Program-made: the position numbers and the translations under genes
Assembly (NCBI RefSeq): GCF_000227745.2
Contig: NC_018012.1
Location: forward strand, 4,089,412 to 4,153,411
Direction: 5' to 3'
Length of the DNA stretch: 64,000 nt
Origin: Thiocystis violascens DSM 198
Lineage (GTDB): Bacteria > Pseudomonadota > Gammaproteobacteria > Chromatiales > Chromatiaceae
Notes under the pieces: generated by a model
Database searches by the model: none
What the model saw: only the letters and a program-made list of their open reading frames with translations
Told to the model about the DNA's origin: nothing
Shown: one piece after another, positions 17,194 to 25,274 of the stretch
Position numbering within the stretch: the first letter of the stretch is position 1
How the letters are laid out: every line of letters starts with the position of its first letter

Positions 17194-18131
17194 TGGACGA
17201 GGTTGTCCGCCGAGGTTATCTGCGCGCCCTGGGGGTGACGGTCTGGGAGCCGCGTTTCGGTTTGGGGCCGGGCGGCGAGGAGGCGAACCCGGTCGACCGG
17301 ACGCCAGCGCCTGACGCCGCGGCGAATCCGGTCCAGGCGTCCGCCTCCAGCCAGACGTCGGGTGTCGGCGAGACGTTCGGCGGGGCGGATATCCCGCCCG
17401 CCAGCGGGCGGGGCGCCCGCCCCCCACCGGGCCTGGACGACCAGGGCGTGGCTCAAGAGCCCGATGACGAAGGCGCGATGTTCGAGGCGTATCAGTCATG
17501 GGCGCGAATGGGCGATGACCCGATGGACGATGGTCTGGACGAGGAGAAGGCGGAGGATGTCGCCACCATGGACTGGGATCGACTCATGGGCGCCGTCGCG
17601 GCTTGCCGTGCCTGCGGTCTGTGCGAGACCCGCACCCAGACCGTCTTCGGGGTCGGCGATCGGAACGCGGATCTGCTGGTGATCGGCGAGGCGCCGGGCG
17701 CTGACGAGGATCGGCTGGGGGAGCCGTTCGTGGGCCGGGCGGGACAATTGCTGACGCCGATGCTGGGCGCGATCGGATTGTCCCGCGATCAGGTCTATAT
17801 CACCAACGTGCTGAAGTGTCGCCCGCCGGGCAATCGCGATCCCAAGCCCGAGGAAATCCAGCGTTGCGAAGGCTATCTGCGGCGGCAAGTGGCCTTGATC
17901 CGGCCGCGTGTCATTCTGGCGGTCGGGCGCATCGCGGCGCAGAGCCTGCTGCGCACGGACGAACCCTTGGGACGCTTGCGCGGTCGGTGGTTGACGTTCG
18001 GGACGGCGTCGATCCCGCTGCGCGTGACCTACCATCCCGCCTATCTGCTGCGTTCTCCCGAACAGAAGGCGAAGGCGTGGGAGGATCTGCTTGAAGTCAG
18101 ACGGAGGATGACTAATATATCTTCAGTGTGA
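17193..18131 (+). CDS. Uracil-DNA glycosylase, family 4 type with Fe-S cluster
   Basis: A 312-residue DNA repair enzyme that removes uracil from DNA. The first 130 residues are a low-complexity, Pro/Ala/Asp-rich extension. The glycosylase domain begins near 131 with CRACGLC (Cys138, Cys141, Cys144), followed by GEAPGADEDRLGEPFVGRAG (165-184), Cys209 in KCRPPGNRDP, Cys225, and the HPAYLLR motif near 281. The paired cysteines are those that hold the 4Fe-4S cluster in this family. The start overlaps the leuA stop by one base, so it is likely coupled to leuA translation. The long N-terminal linker is seen in several gammaproteobacterial homologues. Confidence 0.93.
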   Translation: MDEVVRRGYLRALGVTVWEPRFGLGPGGEEANPVDRTPAPDAAANPVQASASSQTSGVGETFGGADIPPASGRGARPPPGLDDQGVAQEPDDEGAMFEAYQSWARMGDDPMDDGLDEEKAEDVATMDWDRLMGAVAACRACGLCETRTQTVFGVGDRNADLLVIGEAPGADEDRLGEPFVGRAGQLLTPMLGAIGLSRDQVYITNVLKCRPPGNRDPKPEEIQRCEGYLRRQVALIRPRVILAVGRIAAQSLLRTDEPLGRLRGRWLTFGTASIPLRVTYHPAYLLRSPEQKAKAWEDLLEVRRRMTNISSV

Positions 18132-18210
18132 GCGTGTTTCAGGCGTTTACTATTTAATAATGTTCTTATATACTGATTCCCGTGGTCGCACACCACAGCG
18201 CTCACACTGA
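18123..18210. promoter_or_regulatory. Putative promoter/operator region of the sulfur globule gene
   Basis: A perfect 12-bp inverted repeat, TCAGTGTGAGCG at 18123-18134 and CGCTCACACTGA at 18199-18210, frames an AT-rich stretch with a TATACT candidate -10 at 18169-18174. A second hairpin (GTGGTCGCACACCAC) lies at 18182-18196. The left arm contains the stop codon of the glycosylase gene. The arrangement suits an operator pair or an attenuator for the gene starting at 18244, but this is inference. Confidence 0.4.
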
Positions 18211-18243
18211 ACGAAAAACATCATCAAAGATCGGAGAAAATAG

Positions 18244-18645
18244 ATGAAAAAGCTTGCTACCGCTGCCGCGATTGCCACACTTCTGGGTGTTTCCGCTTCC
18301 GCTTCCGCCTGGTGGGGCGGTCCCTGGGGCAACGACGGTTACCGCAATAGCGGCTGGGGCGACGGCGTCGGCGACATGTTCAGCGACATGTTCGGCGATG
18401 GCTACGGCGACTTCAGCATGAACATGAGCGGCGGTGGCCGTGGTTATGGTCGCGGTCGCGGCTACGGTCGCGGCTATGGCGACTACTACGGCTACGGTTA
18501 TGGCTATCCCTACGGTGGTTATGGCTATCCGTATGGCGGCTATGGCGTTCCCTACTATGGCGGCGGCTATCCGTATGGCGTTCCTTACGGCGCGCCGGTT
18601 GCTCCCGCGGCTCCGGCCGCGCCTGCCCAGCCTCAGTCCAAGTAA
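18244..18645 (+). CDS. sgp: Sulfur globule protein
   Basis: A 133-residue secreted structural protein. A standard signal peptide ends at SASA before WWGGPWG (residue 23). The mature chain is mostly Gly, Tyr, Arg and Pro in irregular repeats such as GYGRGRGYGRGYG and YGYPYGGYGYPYGGYG, ending in a Pro/Ala tail. This matches the Sgp proteins that coat the periplasmic sulfur globules of Allochromatium and relatives. These coats hold the elemental sulfur made from sulfide or thiosulfate, which links this gene to the sox cluster at 53-55 kb. It is monocistronic with its own terminator. It is longer than the roughly 10-kDa SgpA/B type, so the exact paralogue letter is left open. Confidence 0.88.
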   Translation: MKKLATAAAIATLLGVSASASAWWGGPWGNDGYRNSGWGDGVGDMFSDMFGDGYGDFSMNMSGGGRGYGRGRGYGRGYGDYYGYGYGYPYGGYGYPYGGYGVPYYGGGYPYGVPYGAPVAPAAPAAPAQPQSK

Positions 18646-18662
18646 GTCGGACGGCTGATCGC

Positions 18663-18692
18663 AAAAAAGCCAGGCTTCGGCCTGGCTTTTTG
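18663..18692 (+). terminator. Rho-independent terminator of sgp
   Basis: A perfect stem AGCCAGGC/GCCTGGCT around a stable TTCG tetraloop, preceded by six A and followed by five T and TTTTG. It lies 17 bases after the sgp stop codon. The A-run on the left lets it also act on the minus strand, toward the end of the PAP2-gene operon. Confidence 0.93.
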
Positions 18693-18766
18693 TTTTGGGC
18701 GATGGTCGAGAAAACACGTCCCCAAAATTGTTTGTCTTCGCGTCCTGAATTCTCCTTGTTTGGGAT

Positions 18767-19294
18767 TCAGGCGACGATTGAAAGACTGGAGTAGGCGAGC
18801 GTCAAACCGATCAGGGTTGCCACCAGAACGTCGCTCGGATAGTGCAGGCCAAGCAGAATCCGGGAACTGGCGACCAGGGCCGTGAAGGGAATCAGCAGCC
18901 AGGCCAGTTGCGGAAAATAATAAACGGCCACGGCCGAGAAACTGACGGCATGGAGCGTATGCCCGGAGGGAAAGCTGTAACGGTCGAGCGGCGGTACCAG
19001 GGCCATGATGTCGCTCGCGTGATGACAGGGCCGTTCGCGCCGGGTCACGCCCTTGAGCGACTTGTACAGCGCCAGCGCCACGCCGCCGGTGATCAGCATG
19101 TGCAGGCTGGCCTTGAGACCCTCGACACCATACAGCAATGGCAGAATTGCCATCAGGCAATACCAGAAGACGCCGTCGCCGAGTCGGCTCACGACCGCGA
19201 ATGGCCGCTGGACCCAGACGCGCTGGCCTGATCGGCTCCAGGTTCGACAGATGGACGCCTCGCGATTATTCAGGTGTTGCAGCCATGGCCTCAT
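18767..19294 (-). CDS. PAP2-family phosphatase, membrane-bound
   Basis: A 175-residue membrane protein with about five hydrophobic segments. All three phosphatase motifs of the PAP2 superfamily are present: KGVTRRERP (motif 1), PSGHTLHA (motif 2) and SRILLGLHYPSDVLVA (motif 3, with the catalytic His and Asp). Such enzymes remove phosphate from lipid phosphates such as phosphatidic acid or undecaprenyl pyrophosphate. It is the last gene of the four-gene minus-strand operon; its start lies inside the last 29 bases of the glycosyltransferase gene, indicating translational coupling. A role in lipid recycling next to ornithine-lipid synthesis is inferred. Confidence 0.88.
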   Translation of the reverse strand: MRPWLQHLNNREASICRTWSRSGQRVWVQRPFAVVSRLGDGVFWYCLMAILPLLYGVEGLKASLHMLITGGVALALYKSLKGVTRRERPCHHASDIMALVPPLDRYSFPSGHTLHAVSFSAVAVYYFPQLAWLLIPFTALVASSRILLGLHYPSDVLVATLIGLTLAYSSLSIVA

Positions 19295-20492
19295 GACAAA
19301 CCTCCATTCCGCCGTGTCGGCGGATCACCTCGAAGAGACGTTCCTCGACCCTGCCAAGAACGCGATCCCAACTGATCCCCTCGGCGGTTTTTCTGGCCGC
19401 CGCGCCTAGCTGACGCAGACGAACAGGGTCTTGAGCTGCGGCGCGACTGGCGGCAATGAAGGCGGCGCTGTCGCCAACGGCGAGGGTCACGCCATTGACC
19501 CAGGATTCAATGTGGGCATGCGCCGCAGCATAATCAAATGCGATGACCGGCAGTCCGCTCGCCATGGCCTCGGTGACCACGTTGCCGAAGGTCTCGGTCA
19601 GGCTCGGGAAGAGGAAGAGATCCCCTGAAGCATAGTGGGCGGAGAGTGCGTCGCCAACCCTGGCCCCCGCGCAGATGAAGTCGGGGAACTCGCGGCGCAG
19701 ATGCGCGAGTTCGGGCCCATCGCCGACCAGGACGAAACGGGCGTTGGAACGCTCGGCCAAAATCGCCTGAAATGCCTCGCGGGCGAGATCCAGATTTTTC
19801 TCGGCGGCGACCCTGCCGACGTAGACCGCGACCAGGGTGTCGTCGTCGCAGCCCCATGAACGGCGTAACGCCGGATCGCGCCAGGCCGGCGAGAAGCGCG
19901 TGACATCCACGCCACGCCCGAAGACATGGACGTTCTGAAAACCGCCGCTCGACAGCTCGGCCTTCAACTCCGCGGTCGGCACCAGGGTCGCATCCGAACG
20001 GTTATGGAAATGGCGCAGGGTCTCGGCGATCTGGTGGGTCAGAATCCCGAGTCCATAATGCTGACTGTATTGATGGAATTGGGTGTGAAAACCGGTGACG
20101 GTCGGGATCCCGAGCGCGCGCGCGGCCGAGAGCGCCGAATGGCCAAGCGGTCCCTGGGTCGCGATATAGACCAGATGCGGCCGGCTCCGATGCCATTGAC
20201 GGCGCAGACGCCAGTAGACTGGGAGGCCGAAACGCAGGCCGCGATAGCCGGGGATCGGCAGTCCGGGCACCAGATAGGGAATCACCGGCCCGGTGGGTAT
20301 CCGTCCCCGATCGGTCTGTTGGCGCGGACGGACCAATTGAATCCCGTGTCCGCGCTCCGCCAGCCCTTCCGCAAGGTGAAGCATGGTATTGGCCACGCCG
20401 TTGATTTCGGGCGGATAGGTCTCGGTGACGATGGCGAGATCCAGCTGCGCGGGTTCCCGACGGTCGGATGAGGTGCGGCGTGTTCGTTGCAT
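19266..20492 (-). CDS. GT4-family glycosyltransferase
   Basis: A 408-residue GT-B fold enzyme. The N-terminal domain opens with AIVTETYPPEINGVANTMLH, the acceptor-side glycine-rich loop of GT4 enzymes of the mannosyl/glucosyl-diacylglycerol type. The C-terminal donor domain has AVYVGRVAAEKNLDLA, LVGDGPELAHL and the EX7E-like ETFGNVVTEAMASGLPVIAF motif. It closely follows the pattern of GDP-mannose- or UDP-glucose-dependent lipid glycosyltransferases. It begins 4 bases after the end of the acyltransferase gene, so its acceptor may be a lipid, possibly ornithine lipid or diacylglycerol. That link is inference from gene order. Confidence 0.88.
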   Translation of the reverse strand: MQRTRRTSSDRREPAQLDLAIVTETYPPEINGVANTMLHLAEGLAERGHGIQLVRPRQQTDRGRIPTGPVIPYLVPGLPIPGYRGLRFGLPVYWRLRRQWHRSRPHLVYIATQGPLGHSALSAARALGIPTVTGFHTQFHQYSQHYGLGILTHQIAETLRHFHNRSDATLVPTAELKAELSSGGFQNVHVFGRGVDVTRFSPAWRDPALRRSWGCDDDTLVAVYVGRVAAEKNLDLAREAFQAILAERSNARFVLVGDGPELAHLRREFPDFICAGARVGDALSAHYASGDLFLFPSLTETFGNVVTEAMASGLPVIAFDYAAAHAHIESWVNGVTLAVGDSAAFIAASRAAAQDPVRLRQLGAAARKTAEGISWDRVLGRVEERLFEVIRRHGGMEVCHEAMAATPE

Positions 20493-20496
20493 GGCG

Positions 20497-21339
20497 TCAG
20501 GCGGGGCTCGGATCGGGGCTGCTCAGGGTGGATTCGCCACTTGCGGGGGCGGTCTCCGGCCGGTCATGTCCGCGGCGTCGGTCATTCTCCGGATCCAGAC
20601 CAAGCGCCGTGACGATCGCCAGCCGCGAGGACTCGGCCAGCGAACGTCGCGTCGCGTCGTCGTCCGCCCGCAACGGCGGGAGAAACTGGATGTGGGCGAC
20701 CAGATCCGGGTGACGGATAATTTGCCAGAGATTGGCGATCAGCGTGTCGTCGTCGACATAGGGCGCGTGGGGATCCGGTGTCGGATCCTCGCCCCGGCGA
20801 TAACCGATCGCGACCGGCTGGATGCGAATCCCGGAATCTTGCGCGACACTGAAGAGCCGCGGATGAAAGCGGCGGACGCAATGACCTTCGCTGGTGGTGC
20901 CCTCGGGGAAGATCATCAGCGGATGTCCGCGCGCGACCTCCGCGACAATGCACGCGGCGATGCGGTCGGCCTGATGCGCGCCGCGCTCGATAAAGAGCGT
21001 CCCGGCGATCTCGGCCATCCAGCCGATGAGCGGCCAGCCCCTGACCTCCGACTTGGAGAGGAAGGCGATTTCATGCTGGGCGCCGACGATGGGGATGTCG
21101 AGCCAGGAGATATGGTTGCCGACCAGCAGACAGCCAGGCTCGACGCGCCCCACGATCCGCAGCCGCAAACCCAGCGCGCGGCACAGCCGGGCATGCCACC
21201 AGTGCACCGCTTGGGGCACCCAGACGGGCCGCCGGCCGATGCTGGAGCGCAGACGGATGTACAGGGCGATGATTGCACCCGTGGTCAGGTGCTCGATGAC
21301 GCGCAGACTTCTCCAGAGCGATTTTGCCATCATCGGCAT
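20497..21339 (-). CDS. olsA: 1-acyl-glycerol-phosphate-type acyltransferase, probable OlsA
   Basis: A 280-residue membrane-associated acyltransferase of the PlsC family. The catalytic H-x4-D box is NHISWLDIP and the substrate-binding loop is FPEGTTSEG. A hydrophobic N-terminal stretch (VIEHLTTGAIIALYIRL) anchors it. The general PlsC reaction makes phosphatidic acid, but the position one base after an olsB-like gene points to OlsA, which adds the second acyl chain to lyso-ornithine lipid. Start Met1 at 21339 is used; two ATGs a few codons later (around 21330-21333) are alternatives. Confidence 0.82.
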   Translation of the reverse strand: MPMMAKSLWRSLRVIEHLTTGAIIALYIRLRSSIGRRPVWVPQAVHWWHARLCRALGLRLRIVGRVEPGCLLVGNHISWLDIPIVGAQHEIAFLSKSEVRGWPLIGWMAEIAGTLFIERGAHQADRIAACIVAEVARGHPLMIFPEGTTSEGHCVRRFHPRLFSVAQDSGIRIQPVAIGYRRGEDPTPDPHAPYVDDDTLIANLWQIIRHPDLVAHIQFLPPLRADDDATRRSLAESSRLAIVTALGLDPENDRRRGHDRPETAPASGESTLSSPDPSPA

Positions 21340-21340
21340 C

Positions 21341-22111
21341 TCAACCGGCGGTCATCCGTTCGAGGAAATGGCGCGAATAGCTGGGGTTCAGTTCATCGAC
21401 ATTGAGCAGCATGAGCACGTCCGCCACCCCGAAATCGGGATCCCGGCAGGGTTCGCCACAAGCCTTGGCGCCCAACCGGACATAGGCGCGCAGCAGTGCT
21501 GGCAGCGGGGCATCGAGGATGTCCTCGGAGACCTGAGCGGTCAGCAGCGTCACGCGCGGCGTCACGCGCAGGCTCTCTGGCGACATGGCCTGCCGGCGTA
21601 GCCGGTTCATGATGGCCGCGGCCTGGATGTCCTGGTCTCCGAGCGGAACGCTGGCGCAGCCAAAGAGATAATCAAAACCATGCAGAGTGATGTAGCCGGC
21701 CAGTCCGGACCAGAGCACGGCGATGGCCGATCCCTGGCGGAATTCCGGAGCGATGCAGGTCCGTCCGACTTCCAGGAGACGCCCCTTGAGACGGGTAATC
21801 GACCCCAGCTCGAATTCGCCTTCGGAATAGAAGCGCCCGAGGCGGGCGGCTTGCGCGTCCGACAGAAGGCGGGTACAGCCAACGACCCGGCCGCTTTGCG
21901 CATCGCGCACCAGCAGGTGCTGACAGTGGTCGTCGAACTCGTCGCTATCGAGCCCCGCCACGCCCTTGAGTTGCGCCCCCATTTCCTCGCCGAAGACACG
22001 ATAGCGCAGGGATTGAGCCTCGCGGACCTCCTGGGCGGAAGCGGCGAGTTCGGCGAACAGACGTTCGCCGCGCGGGGCGGTCGACGCGGAGGCGGAAGCG
22101 GAAGCGACCAT
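21341..22111 (-). CDS. olsB: L-ornithine N-acyltransferase-like protein (OlsB family)
   Basis: A 256-residue GNAT-fold acyltransferase that moves a 3-hydroxyacyl chain from acyl carrier protein to the alpha-amino group of ornithine, giving lyso-ornithine lipid. Family landmarks: AQSLRYRVFGEEMGA (near 30-45), DEFDDHCQHLLV, VVGCTRLLS, the LEVGRTCIAPEFRQGSAIA block, and GYITLHGFDYLFGCASV. A short Ala/Ser tract precedes the domain. It is the first gene of the operon and is followed without a gap by the PlsC-type gene, the expected olsBA order. The product would be a phosphorus-free membrane lipid. Confidence 0.85.
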   Translation of the reverse strand: MVASASASASTAPRGERLFAELAASAQEVREAQSLRYRVFGEEMGAQLKGVAGLDSDEFDDHCQHLLVRDAQSGRVVGCTRLLSDAQAARLGRFYSEGEFELGSITRLKGRLLEVGRTCIAPEFRQGSAIAVLWSGLAGYITLHGFDYLFGCASVPLGDQDIQAAAIMNRLRRQAMSPESLRVTPRVTLLTAQVSEDILDAPLPALLRAYVRLGAKACGEPCRDPDFGVADVLMLLNVDELNPSYSRHFLERMTAG

Positions 22112-22252
22112 GGCAGATCCTCGAACTCTTCGGCTAATGAAGAGGACGATATTAGGTCGCGACTGTTGCAGGGATATGTGGGGCGGATGACGGAAAGGTG
22201 AATCCGTCAGGTTTCAGGCGAGTTGGAGGTTGGTCGCGAGTAAAAAATTAAG

Positions 22253-22470
22253 TTAAGGCGATTTCCAGGAAAGATTTTACCGATTTCCGTTCGTCCTGAG
22301 CCCTGAGCAGAGTCGAAGGGTCGAAGGATGAACGGAAATCGCGCTCCGAGACCGACATTGCCTCCGTTCATGGTTCGACCCTTCGACGGGCTCAGGGCTC
22401 ACCACGAACGGAGGCAATGTCACGGCGAACGGAGATAATCTGGGTATGATCTTTTCCAAAAATCACCTAA
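22253..22470. repeat. Full-length inverted-repeat-bounded element (copy B)
   Basis: A 218-bp non-coding element. Left terminus TTAAGGCGATTTCCAGGAAA (22253-22272), right terminus GGGTATGATCTTTTCCAAAA continuing ATCACCTAA (22442-22470). The interior is two nested palindromes: GATTTCCGTTCGTCCTGAGC facing its inverse (22282-22340), then CATTGCCTCCGTTCATGGTT facing its inverse (22358-22420). The interior is closely related to copy C at 42170-42347, but the two palindromes come in the opposite order. Confidence 0.75.
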
Positions 22471-22512
22471 ACAGCGATAACGACAGCGACAACGACAGCG
22501 ACAACGAGATTG
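22471..22512. repeat. Short tandem repeat, 12-bp unit
   Basis: Three consecutive 12-base units of the type ACAGCGACAACG follow copy B immediately. There is no spacer structure as in CRISPR. Probably slipped-strand expansion. Confidence 0.7.
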
Positions 22513-22533
22513 GTGAATGGATTTGTTTGGCGG

Positions 22534-23712
22534 TTACGCGCGCGCCAAATCCCGATCCACCAGCGCCGCGACCACCAGATCGCCCCAGACATTGATCGCG
22601 GTGATGGGATAGTCGAAAAAACGGTCCACGACCAGATAGAGCGCCAGATAGGTCTGGGGCAGTCCGAGCAGGTCGAGCATGAAGGCCATCATGGCGATGC
22701 CGCCGCCGGGGATGCCGGCGGTGCCGGCGGAGGAGGCCATGGTGAGCAGAACGATGAAGAGCGCCTGAAAGGGACTCAGATCGGTTCCGGCGAGTTGGGA
22801 CATGAAGATCAGCAGGATCGACTGATAGAGCGCCGAACCGTCCATGTTGAGGGTCGCGCCCAGCGGCAGGGTGAGGCTGGTGACCCGCTCGCTGATGCCA
22901 TGGTTTTCCAGCGCCCGCTTGGAGACCGGATAGGTGGCGGAACTGGATGCCGTGGAGAGCGCGGTCAGCAGCGGCTCGCGACACGCCGCGACGAACGCCC
23001 AGGGCGAGCGGCCGGTGCGAGTCCGATAGAGCGTGGGCAGAAACGCCAGCGCATGCAGGACGGCGGCAAACCCAACCGCCCAGACGAAGGCGCGAAGCTG
23101 AAAAATTCCCGCCCAATCCATCCCCGCCAGCCCCGTATAAACCAGTGCCGCGACCCCGATGGGCGCCAGCTTGAGGACGCCGGCCAGCGTCTGCATCAGC
23201 AATGCATCCAGCGCCTGGGCGCCGCCGAGCAGGGTGGTCCGATGTTCCGTGGCGATGCGTCGCGACGCGATGGCCGCGAGGACGGCGACGAAGACGATGT
23301 GCAGGACATTGCCGTCCGCCAGCGAGGCGAAGAAATTGCTTGGGATCAGGTTCGCGATCAGTTGGTCCAGACTGAAATTGGCCGCGGTCGGCGCGAGTTG
23401 GGGCAGTTCCAGCAGACCGGCGGGCAGATCCCGGGAGAACGTCAGACCGATCAGAGTGCCAAGTGTGGCGGCCACGGCGCTGGTCAGCAGGTAATAGAGC
23501 AGTGCGCGTCCGCCGATGCGTCGCAACTCGGTGCCGCCGGCCAGCGAGGCATAGATGGAGACCAGGATCAGGGGCAGGATCAGGAGCTTGAGGACCGAAA
23601 TGAAGATCTGGCCAAGCCAGGCGACGTAGAGCGCGCCAGCGGGGAACAACAGGGCGAGCGCGATGCCGAGCAGCAGGCCGACGGGGATGGAGTAGAGCTG
23701 GCGGAGTGGCAT
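22534..23712 (-). CDS. Dicarboxylate/amino acid:cation symporter (DAACS family)
   Basis: A 392-residue inner-membrane transporter with about eight transmembrane helices and two re-entrant loops. Signatures are FISVLKLLILPLILVSI in TM2-3, the serine-rich re-entrant loop STASSSATYPVSKRALE, TLPLGATLNMDGSALYQSIL (substrate and Na+ site) and the GIPGGGIAMMAFML loop. This is the GltP/DctA fold that imports C4-dicarboxylates, glutamate or related acids with Na+ or H+. It stands alone between a repeat element and the murE-type gene. Substrate cannot be assigned from sequence alone. Confidence 0.92.
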   Translation of the reverse strand: MPLRQLYSIPVGLLLGIALALLFPAGALYVAWLGQIFISVLKLLILPLILVSIYASLAGGTELRRIGGRALLYYLLTSAVAATLGTLIGLTFSRDLPAGLLELPQLAPTAANFSLDQLIANLIPSNFFASLADGNVLHIVFVAVLAAIASRRIATEHRTTLLGGAQALDALLMQTLAGVLKLAPIGVAALVYTGLAGMDWAGIFQLRAFVWAVGFAAVLHALAFLPTLYRTRTGRSPWAFVAACREPLLTALSTASSSATYPVSKRALENHGISERVTSLTLPLGATLNMDGSALYQSILLIFMSQLAGTDLSPFQALFIVLLTMASSAGTAGIPGGGIAMMAFMLDLLGLPQTYLALYLVVDRFFDYPITAINVWGDLVVAALVDRDLARA

Positions 23713-23800
23713 GTTCGAGTTTTCTCTGGGTGTCGCGGGAGGGAGTCGACAACCTGTCGACTGACCCAGGTGCCGACAGCCTGTCGGCGCTCTCAGGGGA

Positions 23801-25240
23801 TCAAATCCAACCGAGACGCTTCAGACTGCGCTCCACCTCGTCCTGGTCGCTGTAATACTCCTTGCGCCCGTTGCGGTCGAGATAACGCTCGTGTCCCTTA
23901 CCGGCGATCAGGGCGACCCAGGCTTCGTCCGTCGGGCGCTCGGCGAGCCAGTCGAACAGATGCGCGATGGCCTGTGGCCGCTCGACGATGACCTCCACGC
24001 CGTCCGTCGGCATACCAGTCAAAATATCCGCGATGATGCGTTCGGGGGGCTCGGTACGCGGGTTGTCCGAGGTCACGATACAGTGGTCGGACTGGCGTGC
24101 GACGGCAGCGCCCATCAGCGGGCGTTTACCGTGGTCGCGGTCGCCGCCACAGCCGAACAGGGTCAGGATGCGGGTCCGCGGGAAGCCGTCGCGGATGGCG
24201 GTCAGGATGGTGTCCAGCGCATCCGGGGTATGGGCGAAGTCGATGACGAGGGTCCGGTTGCCGATGGTCCGGCACTCGAAGCGCCCGTCCACGGGGCTCA
24301 GATGTCGCCAGTCGGCGCGCGCGCCGGGGCCGAGGATGCCGTCTGCCAGGGCGGTGGCGAGCGCATAATTCCGGCGGTTGTGTGCGAGGGCGAGAAACGG
24401 CTTGGCCGCGATGGCGTCCGGCTCCAGGGTTGCTGGCGCCAGAACCTCGACTGGCACGCGCGACAGCCCCGCTTCCCGAAGCTGGCGGGCCACGGCCGGA
24501 CTGCTGCAATAGAGTCGCCCGCCGTCCTGGATCAGGTCGAGAATGCGCGCTTTGGCGCTAAAATAGGATGACTCGTCGTGGTGATAATCCAGATGGTCCT
24601 GGGTGAAGTTGGTCCAGCCAGCGTTCTGAAGCGGAATGCCGTAGGCCCGTCCCTGGTCCAGTGCGTGACTGCTGATCTCCATGACCACCACATCGCAACG
24701 GTCTTGTTGGGCATGCAGCAGACGACGCAGTTCGATCTGGGGCGGCGAGGTGAATCCGGTCTCCATCAGCCGTTCGCCGTTGCGAAAGAGCCCCAGGGTT
24801 CCGATGGAGAGCACCCGCTGGCCGTGGGCGGCGAGGATCGACTCCAGATATTTGACGGTCGTGGTCTTGCCGTTGGTTCCGGTGACCCCGATGAAGGTGA
24901 GGCGGCTGCTGCCCAGTGGATAACAGAGGTCGCAGAAGCGCGCGACCACTTGCGGCCAGTCATCGGACCGGGCGACATAAATGGCTTTGTCCGTCAGGCG
25001 CTCGAAGCAATCGAGCGGGCGGTTGACGACCAGCACCGAAAAGGCGCCATCGGCCAGATAGCGGCGGTAGAGTTCGTCATCGCTGCGTCCATCGTCGAAG
25101 CGCTGGAAAAAGAGGATCGAGCCGGCATCGCAGGCGTCCGCGCGCCACTGGATGTTGGTGAGCGCGCGCCGCGTCGCCGGTGCGCGCCGCCAGGCGAAGT
25201 CCAGGGTGTCCAGCAGTTGGGAGAGCGGATCGGTTGGCAT
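23801..25240 (-). CDS. murE: MurE-type Mur ligase
   Basis: A 479-residue ATP-dependent amide ligase. The P-loop is FIGVTGTNGKTTTVKYLES, the carbamylated lysine region is SSYFSAKARILD, and the C-terminal domain has GCGGDRDHGKRPLMG and the DNPRTEPP motif. DNPR is the signature by which MurE enzymes select meso-diaminopimelate. The start MPTDPL at 25240 is preferred because an upstream ATG at 25282 would run into the divergent gene. It is not near other mur/fts genes, so it could be a second, specialised copy rather than the housekeeping MurE. The N-terminal domain is more divergent than the rest. Confidence 0.82.
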   Translation of the reverse strand: MPTDPLSQLLDTLDFAWRRAPATRRALTNIQWRADACDAGSILFFQRFDDGRSDDELYRRYLADGAFSVLVVNRPLDCFERLTDKAIYVARSDDWPQVVARFCDLCYPLGSSRLTFIGVTGTNGKTTTVKYLESILAAHGQRVLSIGTLGLFRNGERLMETGFTSPPQIELRRLLHAQQDRCDVVVMEISSHALDQGRAYGIPLQNAGWTNFTQDHLDYHHDESSYFSAKARILDLIQDGGRLYCSSPAVARQLREAGLSRVPVEVLAPATLEPDAIAAKPFLALAHNRRNYALATALADGILGPGARADWRHLSPVDGRFECRTIGNRTLVIDFAHTPDALDTILTAIRDGFPRTRILTLFGCGGDRDHGKRPLMGAAVARQSDHCIVTSDNPRTEPPERIIADILTGMPTDGVEVIVERPQAIAHLFDWLAERPTDEAWVALIAGKGHERYLDRNGRKEYYSDQDEVERSLKRLGWI

Positions 25241-25274
25241 GGTGGCGGATGTCGGATCAGTGAGGAGAGGTTGC

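Noticed and set aside
22471..22512. Short tandem repeat considered as a possible CRISPR start
   Set aside because: Units are 12 bases, directly contiguous and without spacers. No cas-like gene lies in the window.
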